Source of the DNA: Bacteroidia bacterium
GTDB taxonomy: Bacteria > Bacteroidota > Bacteroidia > CAIKAF01
NCBI GenBank assembly: GCA_016742095.1
Contig: JACVCJ010000005.1
Span: 67,335-131,334 of the forward strand
Length of the DNA: 64,000 nucleotides
Direction: 5' to 3'
A program made the translations under genes and the position numbers. Shown piece after piece: positions 58,241 through 64,000 of the stretch. The notes beneath the pieces are model-generated. The model worked only from the letters and a program-made list of their open reading frames with translations, did not search any database and was not told the DNA's origin. The first letter of the stretch is position 1, and each line of letters opens with the position of its first letter.

Positions 58241-58921
58241 TTAGTGTAAAGGATAGGTATATGCCGGATCTTTAAAAATGCTGTCTATATTGTCCGGACA
58301 ATTATCCGGGCAGGGTTTCAGATATTCAAAAAATACTCTTCTTGTGTTTGATTTGTCGAAAACTATGTCTCCGTTTTTCCCATTTGGTTTTATACCCGCG
58401 ATTAATAAACTTACATATTTTGTAGATGGAGTGCTATCTGGTTCCGGGCGCATTATCGGTACAAGAAAAATTTCGGTTATCTGATCATTTTGTATAGAAC
58501 CACCTTTCCGTCTGCGCTCCTGTTGTTGTGTAGGCCTCTGATCATATAGGTCTAAGAGTGGTTTAATTGAGGCTATATCCATTCGCCATCCGCGTAAAGG
58601 TTTATCTTCAAATGGATTTTTATGTGGGTCTTTACCATCAGTTAAGATGTTATTTTGCATTAACTTTTCATAAGCCTTTTTACATATTACAGCTGTACGA
58701 TAGTTTATTTGTTTTGTAGTAATTTTGTTTCCCTTCTTGTCGACTAATTCTTCAAAGCGTAACCCGTTAAACGAATTTAAGTTCGGCTGTTCTGAAGACT
58801 TTTGTGCGATTGCCGTGAGAAAAAGAGAATCTTCTTTTTCAATTAAGCGAAAGGATAATGCGGCAATAATTAAGAGAAGCAGCGCGATCACCCCGATCGC
58901 AGGTTTGGAAAACGTTTTCAT
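58241..58921 (-). CDS. Exported or membrane-anchored protein with EYLKPCPDNCP motif (paralogue B)
   Basis: The 226-residue product has one N-terminal hydrophobic helix (about 7-23) and a soluble body outside the cytosol. The second half shares with the upstream neighbour the motifs PLRGWRMDIASIKPLL, LVPIMRP, YVSLLIAGI and EYLKPCPDNCPDNIDSIF. The two cysteines in the last motif could form a disulfide. I know no family for it. The gene is AT-rich and lies 24 bases before the seven-helix protein gene, so it is probably part of the same operon. Confidence 0.78.
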   Translation of the reverse strand: MKTFSKPAIGVIALLLLIIAALSFRLIEKEDSLFLTAIAQKSSEQPNLNSFNGLRFEELVDKKGNKITTKQINYRTAVICKKAYEKLMQNNILTDGKDPHKNPFEDKPLRGWRMDIASIKPLLDLYDQRPTQQQERRRKGGSIQNDQITEIFLVPIMRPEPDSTPSTKYVSLLIAGIKPNGKNGDIVFDKSNTRRVFFEYLKPCPDNCPDNIDSIFKDPAYTYPLH

Positions 58922-58964
58922 AATTTCAGAGATTTAGGATTTAAGGCTAATATAAACAAATGAT

Positions 58965-59687
58965 TTACTGTTGTTTGTTAAAAATGTCGTTCATTTTTTT
59001 CGGACAGTTATTGGGGCAGGGCTTCAGGTATTCGTACAGATCGGCTCTGCCGTCGCTTTTGCGTATGATGTTGTTGTTTGCGTCGATGCCGGCTACGATG
59101 AGTGTAAGATAACGCCCGGGATCAATGCAGCTGCCGGGATTGTCCGAAGGTCTCAGGGCCGGGATCAGCAACAGTTCTTTGGCCGGTGCTATGCCGGACA
59201 TCGGGGACGGATTAAGCAGGCTTTTAATGCTGTCCAGTTCCAGGCGCCAGCCTTTCAGAGGTGCCTCCGATACATCAGGCCCTTCGATGGTATCCACCCG
59301 GAAATAAGAGCCCATGAACACATCGAACGAATCTCTGATGCAGGCGGCCACACTGGATAGAACCGGTTTGGTATCTCCCCGGTCTTCCATTTTCAGGCTG
59401 AACAGGTTGTAAATTAACAGTTCCTGTACACGCGGAGAGGTAGCGACGATATAAAGGGCTTCAGCCTCCTGCGTGCTGTAATGACTGCCCAGGCCTTCTC
59501 TCAGCTCTTTCCGCTGGGTGTTTTTATTCTGGAGTATTCCCTTTTCATTCAGGAGTTTCTGCAACGCCTCACTTCCCGGTGGCGGCGTCAGTACCTGCGC
59601 ACGCAGGCCCGACAGAGGACTGAAAATAAGGACGAAAAAGAAAACGACCCCAAGCGTTTTCCGACGGATGTTGTTTTGTGCATTCAT
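58965..59687 (-). CDS. Exported protein with EYLKPCPNNCP motif (paralogue A)
   Basis: The 240-residue product has a signal peptide (LGVVFFFVLIFSPLSGLRAQ, cleavage near residue 31). A helical region and a C-terminal domain follow with PLKGWRLELDSIKSLL, LLIPALRP, YLTLIVAGI and YEYLKPCPNNCPKKMNDIF. It is clearly paralogous to the next gene, 43 bases downstream. It differs from that neighbour in having a cleavable signal rather than an anchoring helix. It is the first gene of the five-gene unit, and the function is unknown. Confidence 0.8.
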   Translation of the reverse strand: MNAQNNIRRKTLGVVFFFVLIFSPLSGLRAQVLTPPPGSEALQKLLNEKGILQNKNTQRKELREGLGSHYSTQEAEALYIVATSPRVQELLIYNLFSLKMEDRGDTKPVLSSVAACIRDSFDVFMGSYFRVDTIEGPDVSEAPLKGWRLELDSIKSLLNPSPMSGIAPAKELLLIPALRPSDNPGSCIDPGRYLTLIVAGIDANNNIIRKSDGRADLYEYLKPCPNNCPKKMNDIFNKQQ

Positions 59688-59972
59688 AAATTTTGTAGAA
59701 TTAATGGTTTAGGCCAAAATTAAAAGGCTATTTCCGCCTGTGCACGGCCACAGGTCCGATTCAGGGATAATCCTTTCCTTCCCCTTTTTTTAATGCATTT
59801 TTTATGAGTTTGTTATCGGTTTTTTCGTGAAAAATTTGTATCTTAATACACTGAAAATGCCCGTGTGCCTTCTCTGGTTTTTCCCTGTCCATTCCAGGGT
59901 TTTACCCCATAGAGGTCCCGGAATATTTTCCTATCCTCCCTCACCCGAACGGTAACTAATTTTAAACCATAT
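59688..59972. other. Divergent intergenic region
   Basis: These 285 bases separate the five-gene minus-strand unit from the plus-strand unknown gene. No strong promoter box was recognised on either strand, and there is no coding frame of interest. Confidence 0.45.
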
Positions 59973-60674
59973 ATGGCAAACCGGATCACGGTACAGAAAT
60001 TCCGTAAGCTCTACAACAATGCCCTGCTCTTCAATCCCTCCTCCGCGAACTATGAAGTGGGCTGCCAGTTCGAATACGAAGCCGGCAGCGGTCGCCGTAT
60101 GTTCGAGATCGGCACCTACTTCAGCTCCTATATTCCCCTGGCCGACGCCGATAACGAGTATTTCGAGACCTATTTCGACAAGATCGGTACCGATGAACCC
60201 GACCAGGCCGTTTTCGCCGGACTTGATATCACCACCAGCATCGATATTAAACTCGGACTGAAAATTCCCTATGTGAAAATGGATATCGGCGCCACCATCA
60301 ATTATGCCGATGTCACCCGCATCTCCTTCGAGGAAGTGAGCTGCCGCAGCCTGATGCACGATAAGAAAACGGCCGGACGTATCATCAAGACCCTGAGCGA
60401 TTCCAAAACCAAAAATCCGAAGCAGTTCAAACGCCTCATCGAGCCGGTAATGTTCCTGCATGACGTGTATTATGCGAAAAAAGTGAAGATATCCATCGAT
60501 AACGGCTGGGGCGCCAACCTGAAAGTGAAACTGGAAGACCTGGGCATCGGCTTTGATGTGGACGGAAACCTGAAAACCCTGTCTACTTTTACCTTCGAAG
60601 GGAATACAAAGGTGCCTTTTGCCGGCCGCATAGAATCCCTGGGCGACCTCATCAAAAGTACCCGCGGACGTTAA
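59973..60674 (+). CDS. Cytosolic beta-rich protein of unknown function
   Basis: The 233-residue product has no signal peptide or membrane helix. It begins MANRITVQKFRKLYNNALLF and is mixed: a helical N-terminal stretch, beta-rich sections (YEVGCQFEYEAGSGRRMFEIGTYFSSYI, VKISIDNGWGANLKVKLEDLGIGFDV) and a central helix (GRIIKTLSDSKTKNPKQFKRLIEPV). I recognise no family. I considered a pore-forming protein such as a bacterial gasdermin and found no supporting motif. It is a single gene, convergent to radA with 10 bases between stops. Confidence 0.75.
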   Translation: MANRITVQKFRKLYNNALLFNPSSANYEVGCQFEYEAGSGRRMFEIGTYFSSYIPLADADNEYFETYFDKIGTDEPDQAVFAGLDITTSIDIKLGLKIPYVKMDIGATINYADVTRISFEEVSCRSLMHDKKTAGRIIKTLSDSKTKNPKQFKRLIEPVMFLHDVYYAKKVKISIDNGWGANLKVKLEDLGIGFDVDGNLKTLSTFTFEGNTKVPFAGRIESLGDLIKSTRGR

Positions 60675-60684
60675 AAAGATACGC

Positions 60685-62043
60685 TTAGAGCTGGCGGTAC
60701 AGGTCCTCGATGCGGCTTACCCCGCTTACCTGCATGCCTGCGTTCTTGGCCGACAGACCTTTGAGGTTGCTCTGTGCCACGAATATACGTTCAAAACCCA
60801 GTTTCTGTGCCTCGGCAATGCGGGCCTCGATGCGGCTCACCGGACGTATTTCGCCGGTAAGTCCCACCTCTCCGGCAAAACATACATTGCGGGGCAGAGC
60901 CAGGTCTTCGTTGCTCGAAAGTATGGCAGCCACTACCGAAAGGTCGGCAGCCGGCTCTTCCAGGCGGATACCGCCCGTAACGTTCAGGAACACGTCTTTG
61001 GTGCCCAGGTGAAAACCGCAGCGTTTTTCCAGTACGGCCAGCAGCATGTTCAGCCGGCGTACGTCAAAACCATTGGCCGCGCGCTGGGGCGTGCCGTACA
61101 CCGCCGTGCTCACCAGGGCCTGTACTTCCACCAGCAGCGGGCGTAAGCCTTCGGTAATGGCGGCAATGGTAGTGCCGCTGAGTTGCAGGTCGCTTTCGGA
61201 AAGCAGCAGGGCCGAGGGATTGGGTACTTCTTCCAGGCCGAATTGCTTCATTTCGTATATGCCTATTTCGGAGGTGCTGCCGAAACGGTTCTTCATGGCC
61301 CGTATAATGCGGAAAATATGATTGCGGTCGCCCTCGAACTGCAGCACTACGTCTACCATGTGTTCCAGGATCTTGGGACCGGCTATGCTGCCTTCCTTGT
61401 TGATGTGCCCCACCAGTATGGTAGGCGTGCCGGTGGCTTTCGCATAGCGGATCAGCTTGGAGGCGCACTCGCGGATCTGTGACACGCTGCCGGCCGAACT
61501 TTCAATAAATTCGGTATGCAGGGTCTGTATGGAGTCGGCGATCACCACTTCGGGCTGTAAGGCCTCGATCTGCTGTATGATCTGTTCCAGGTTGGTCTCG
61601 GTAAGTACGTAACAGTCGCTGTTGCGGTAGGGGGTGCGTTCGGCGCGCAGCTTGATCTGGGCCTCGCTTTCCTCGCCGGAGATATAGAGTATTTTTTTGC
61701 CCTGCAGTTTCAGAACGGTCTGCAGGAGTAAGGTCGATTTACCTATGCCCGGTTCCCCGCCCAGCAGTATTACGCTGCCCGGCACCATGCCGCCGCCTAA
61801 AACACGGTCCAGCTCGGCATCGCGCGTAGAGATGCGCTCCGAACTTTCGGTACGTACTTCTTCAAGTTTTTGTGGTCTGGAACTCTGGGCCGAACTGCGG
61901 AGCAGCATCGATCTGTCGGAACTTTTCTGCTGAATTTCTTCTACAAAAGAGTTCCAGGCGCCGCAGGAACTGCATTTGCCCATCCATTTGGGGGTGCTGA
62001 ACCCGCAACTCTGGCAGACAAATGCGGTTTTTATTTTAGACAT
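60685..62043 (-). CDS. radA: DNA repair protein RadA
   Basis: The 452-residue product is RadA (Sms): an N-terminal C4 zinc finger (CQSCGFSTPKWMGKCSSCGAW), Walker A GGEPGIGKSTLLLQ, the RadA-specific MKNRFGSTSEIGIYEM motif and the C-terminal Lon-like domain (ALPRNVCFAGEVGLTGEIRPVSRIEARI). It helps branch migration in recombination repair. It lies 15 bases downstream of the small lipocalin-like lipoprotein gene and may share its promoter. Confidence 0.97.
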   Translation of the reverse strand: MSKIKTAFVCQSCGFSTPKWMGKCSSCGAWNSFVEEIQQKSSDRSMLLRSSAQSSRPQKLEEVRTESSERISTRDAELDRVLGGGMVPGSVILLGGEPGIGKSTLLLQTVLKLQGKKILYISGEESEAQIKLRAERTPYRNSDCYVLTETNLEQIIQQIEALQPEVVIADSIQTLHTEFIESSAGSVSQIRECASKLIRYAKATGTPTILVGHINKEGSIAGPKILEHMVDVVLQFEGDRNHIFRIIRAMKNRFGSTSEIGIYEMKQFGLEEVPNPSALLLSESDLQLSGTTIAAITEGLRPLLVEVQALVSTAVYGTPQRAANGFDVRRLNMLLAVLEKRCGFHLGTKDVFLNVTGGIRLEEPAADLSVVAAILSSNEDLALPRNVCFAGEVGLTGEIRPVSRIEARIAEAQKLGFERIFVAQSNLKGLSAKNAGMQVSGVSRIEDLYRQL

Positions 62044-62058
62044 GGTATCCTGCTCTCC

Positions 62059-62460
62059 TTAACGCGTAAACTCGCGCAGGACCACGCCTTTACCTTCCTG
62101 TCCGGGGGCAGGCTGGTTGTGTGCCATAACGAGCATGTTCGATTTCAGTTTAATGATCTCCCAATCGGCATTCACCGGCTCAAAATTACCTTTGATGCTG
62201 TCGAGTCCGTTGATCTTTATGTAATTGGTAAATCCCTTGCTGAATACTTTGTACGATCCGGAAGAAGATTCGCCGGGGTAGGCCGGGTAGGTAACGGTAA
62301 CGGTACCGCCGTTGAAATCCCAGATCGCCTCTTCGCCGACGAAATCGGCCGTTTTGACCAGGGTCCATTTCCCGTTGAGTTTGGAATCGGCCTGTTTGGC
62401 GCAGGATGCAAAGCTAAGTGCGGTGATAACCAGTAATGTGTATAGGGCTACTTTTTTCAT
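62059..62460 (-). CDS. Small lipocalin-like lipoprotein
   Basis: The 133-residue product has a lipoprotein signal (TLLVITALSFASC, Cys20) and a beta-barrel-like body with the opening LNGKWTLVKTADF and a later ANWEI-like strand (VNADWEIIKLKSNMLVMAH), a pattern of the lipocalin-like lipoproteins common in Bacteroidota. The ligand is unknown. I chose the ATG at 62460; the ATG at 62466 is an alternative. It is divergent from the esterase gene and upstream of radA. Confidence 0.8.
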   Translation of the reverse strand: MKKVALYTLLVITALSFASCAKQADSKLNGKWTLVKTADFVGEEAIWDFNGGTVTVTYPAYPGESSSGSYKVFSKGFTNYIKINGLDSIKGNFEPVNADWEIIKLKSNMLVMAHNQPAPGQEGKGVVLREFTR

Positions 62461-62489
62461 ATGCATGTAAAAACGGGTCTAAATTACAT

Positions 62490-62497
62490 TAAATTTG
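62490..62497 (+). promoter_or_regulatory. -7 box for the esterase gene
   Basis: TAAATTTG matches TAnnTTTG and ends 10 nt before the ATG at 62508. No -33 element is clear. Confidence 0.55.
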
Positions 62498-62507
62498 TGA
62501 ATTGTAA

Positions 62508-63653
62508 ATGATTATGACTTCGTTAAAAAATCTGCACCGGAAGAAAATGCTTTGCTGCAGCGCGTTTCTGTTGGTACTGGGGATACAGGCACAGACCACG
62601 CCGGTTACTTTTCCCTGGGACGGGCAGAGCCGCAATGTAATTGTACACCTGCCGCCCGGCTACAATGCCGCAAACAGTTATCCGCTGGTGTTCAACCTGC
62701 ACGGTTACCAGTCCAGCGCCCAGCAGCAGATGCTGTACAGCGGAATGAACGGCACGGCCGATACCTATAACTTTATCGTGGCCTATCCCGACGGGCTCAA
62801 CAATCAGTGGAACAGCGGCTGGACCGGCGTCTACGGCAGCGGTACCGACGATATCGGGTTCATCGATGCCTTTATCGATTACATGGACCAGCATTTTTCC
62901 ATAGACCTGGACCGCGTATATGCATGCGGAATGAGCAACGGCGGCTACCAGGTGAACCGTATGGCCTGTGAACTGAGTCACCGCATTGCGGCCGTAGCTT
63001 CGGTAACCGGGCTTATGACCGACAGTACGCATGTGCATTGTGCGCCCCAGCGTGCCGTACCCATGATGCAGGTACACGGCACCGCCGATCCCATTGTGCC
63101 CGCTTCGGGTCCGCCGCTTTCCCTGAGCGAAGAGGAGACCATTTTGTACTGGGTGCAGGAAAACGGCTGCGATACCACAGCAAACACCACAACCCTGCCC
63201 GACACCGATCCCAATGACGGCTGTACGGCCACTAAACGGGTATATGCATCCTGTGCCGTCGGTACGGAGAACTGGCGTTATATCATTCAGAATGGTGGAC
63301 ATACCTGGCCCGGAGCCATTTCCATACCGGCCTTCGGCAATACCTGCAAGGATTTTGACGCTTCGGAACATATCTGGTTCTTTTTCAGCAAATACAGCCT
63401 GCTGGGCCCGCTTTCTGCGGAAGAACAGCTTTCTGCCGCAACGATGGAGGTATATCCGAACCCGGCCGCGGGATTTATATACGTAAACGGCACAAAAGGT
63501 GAACGTATACAGGTACTGGGTACATCCGGTGCCGTACTGAAGGAAGTTGTACTGAGCGGCGGAAAGCAGCAGCTCGATCTTTCCCTGCTGAAACCGGGGA
63601 TATACTGGCTGCGCAGCGAAACGGGCAGCAGCACAAAGATCGTGCGCCTGTAA
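62508..63653 (+). CDS. Secreted PHB-depolymerase/feruloyl-esterase family hydrolase with T9SS tail
   Basis: The 381-residue product has a signal peptide (CSAFLLVLGIQAQ) and an alpha/beta-hydrolase of the LpqC/PHB depolymerase family (about 30-295): RNVIVHLPPGY, VFNLHGYQ (oxyanion), nucleophile Ser143 in GMSNGG, Asp194 in GTADPIVP and His265 in NGGHTWPG. A type A T9SS tail follows (about 300-381; MEVYPNPAAGFIYVN, QVLGTSGAVLKEVVL, LKPGIYWLRSETG). It probably cleaves esters in plant polymers or polyesters outside the cell. The ATG at 62508 was chosen; the ATG at 62514 is possible. Confidence 0.93.
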   Translation: MIMTSLKNLHRKKMLCCSAFLLVLGIQAQTTPVTFPWDGQSRNVIVHLPPGYNAANSYPLVFNLHGYQSSAQQQMLYSGMNGTADTYNFIVAYPDGLNNQWNSGWTGVYGSGTDDIGFIDAFIDYMDQHFSIDLDRVYACGMSNGGYQVNRMACELSHRIAAVASVTGLMTDSTHVHCAPQRAVPMMQVHGTADPIVPASGPPLSLSEEETILYWVQENGCDTTANTTTLPDTDPNDGCTATKRVYASCAVGTENWRYIIQNGGHTWPGAISIPAFGNTCKDFDASEHIWFFFSKYSLLGPLSAEEQLSAATMEVYPNPAAGFIYVNGTKGERIQVLGTSGAVLKEVVLSGGKQQLDLSLLKPGIYWLRSETGSSTKIVRL

Positions 63654-63655
63654 AA

Positions 63656-63687
63656 TAAAAACACCCTGCCGGAGGACAGGGTGTTTA
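63656..63687. terminator. Bidirectional terminator
   Basis: ACACCCTG (63661-63668) pairs with CAGGGTGT (63677-63684), with A-rich bases on the left and a T-rich stretch on the right. It serves the esterase gene and the convergent T9SS gene. Confidence 0.8.
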
Positions 63688-63714
63688 TTGAACCGAACGT
63701 GTATATGTAACTGT

Positions 63715-64000
63715 CTATTGCCGGATGATCTTCCGGAAAATTTCTCCTTTTTCTGTTTCTATACGCAACAGGTAAATGCCCTGCGGTAAATGTTCCAGGT
63801 CGAGGCTTTGCGTATGTCCTGTTGTGTTCTTCTGCAACACCGTTTTGCCGCTGATGTCCGTAATGTGTATACGTTGTATGGAAGCGTCGCCGCTTTGTAT
63901 GTTCAGCACGCTGTGCACCGGCACGGGATACAGCTGTACGGACGGTTCTCCGGCTGTTTCCAGGCCCGAACTCAGGTTTATGTTGTAGGTGGTATTGGTG
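63715..64000 (-). CDS. C-terminal part of a T9SS-secreted protein, 5' truncated
   Basis: The frame is open to the window edge, so only the last 94 residues or so are seen. They form a type A T9SS sorting domain: VQLYPVPVHSVLNIQ, IHITDISGKTVLQKN, LEHLPQGIYLLRIETEKG and FRKIIRQ at the end. The catalytic or binding part lies outside the window. It is convergent to the esterase gene and may be related in function, but that cannot be judged. Confidence 0.85.
   Translation of the reverse strand, partial: TNTTYNINLSSGLETAGEPSVQLYPVPVHSVLNIQSGDASIQRIHITDISGKTVLQKNTTGHTQSLDLEHLPQGIYLLRIETEKGEIFRKIIRQ

Noticed and set aside
59973-60674. Bacterial gasdermin-like pore protein
   Set aside because: The N-terminal Cys context and short inhibitory tail expected of bacterial gasdermins were not seen, and no protease gene is adjacent.
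1-64000. tRNA, rRNA, CRISPR arrays, insertion sequences or prophage
   Set aside because: I found no cloverleaf-like GGTTCRA segments in gaps, no regular repeat-spacer series, no transposase or integrase frames and no terminal inverted repeats.

Overview
The window looks like chromosomal DNA of a Bacteroidota bacterium, probably of the Chitinophagia. Four signs point this way. Many exported proteins end in type IX secretion (T9SS) sorting domains: YPNP-type type A tails and one gliding-motility-type type B tail. The family-specific pair IPExxxVDY protein and pyruvate kinase is present. Promoters carry the Bacteroidota -7 box TAnnTTTG, often with TTG or TTTG about 19-21 nt upstream. Shine-Dalgarno sequences are mostly absent. 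Base composition by eye is about half G+C. I see no rRNA, tRNA, insertion sequence, integrase, prophage or CRISPR array.

Layout. 1-9 kb: a truncated conserved protein, a helical-repeat protein, a DUF3050 protein, an orphan ketoacyl synthase, rbfA, envelope proteins, a sorbosone-dehydrogenase-like lipoprotein and a choice-of-anchor-L/OmpA fusion. 8.7-9.6 kb: a compact two-gene cassette (DUF2188 plus an INCPFD-motif Rossmann-like protein) that looks accessory. 9.7-19.3 kb: exported proteins, a SlyD-like isomerase, an acyltransferase, a VWA protein, a 930-residue T9SS adhesin, and SRPBCC and DUF4241 proteins. 19.3-28.2 kb: mainly housekeeping, with a deoxynucleoside kinase, an abundant OmpA/TPR lipoprotein, etfBA, pdhB and acpP-fabF-rnc. 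28.2-34.5 kb: a DUF1295 membrane protein, a GNAT enzyme, a CcoI-like copper ATPase, a MORN protein and queD-folE. 34.5-45.3 kb: a 1151-residue T9SS protein, pyruvate kinase with its partner, a DNA-binding regulator, a TetR regulator with a clear operator, and two exported proteins. 45.4-64 kb: a mannosyltransferase-like membrane enzyme, an MscS channel, a second regulator, polA, pfkA, dcd, a five-gene signalling operon, radA, an esterase with a T9SS tail and the end of another T9SS protein.

The strongest candidate for an undescribed system is the minus-strand operon 56088-59687: two paralogous exported proteins ending in EYLKPCPxNCP, a seven-helix membrane protein, a histidine kinase with almost no sensor domain, and a NarL-type response regulator. 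The membrane protein and kinase genes overlap by 23 bases. The arrangement suggests that the exported pair and the seven-helix protein do the sensing and the kinase and regulator relay it. The second candidate is the DUF2188/INCPFD cassette.

Several intergenic regions hold structure that no gene explains: probable small RNAs at 43419-43583 and 41075-41200, a possible 18-residue peptide gene with its own promoter and terminator at 48366-48553, and nested inverted repeats at 51946-52137. Many -7 boxes end only 4-10 nt before a start codon, which suggests leaderless or near-leaderless mRNAs. All function calls are made by reading motifs; no database search was run.
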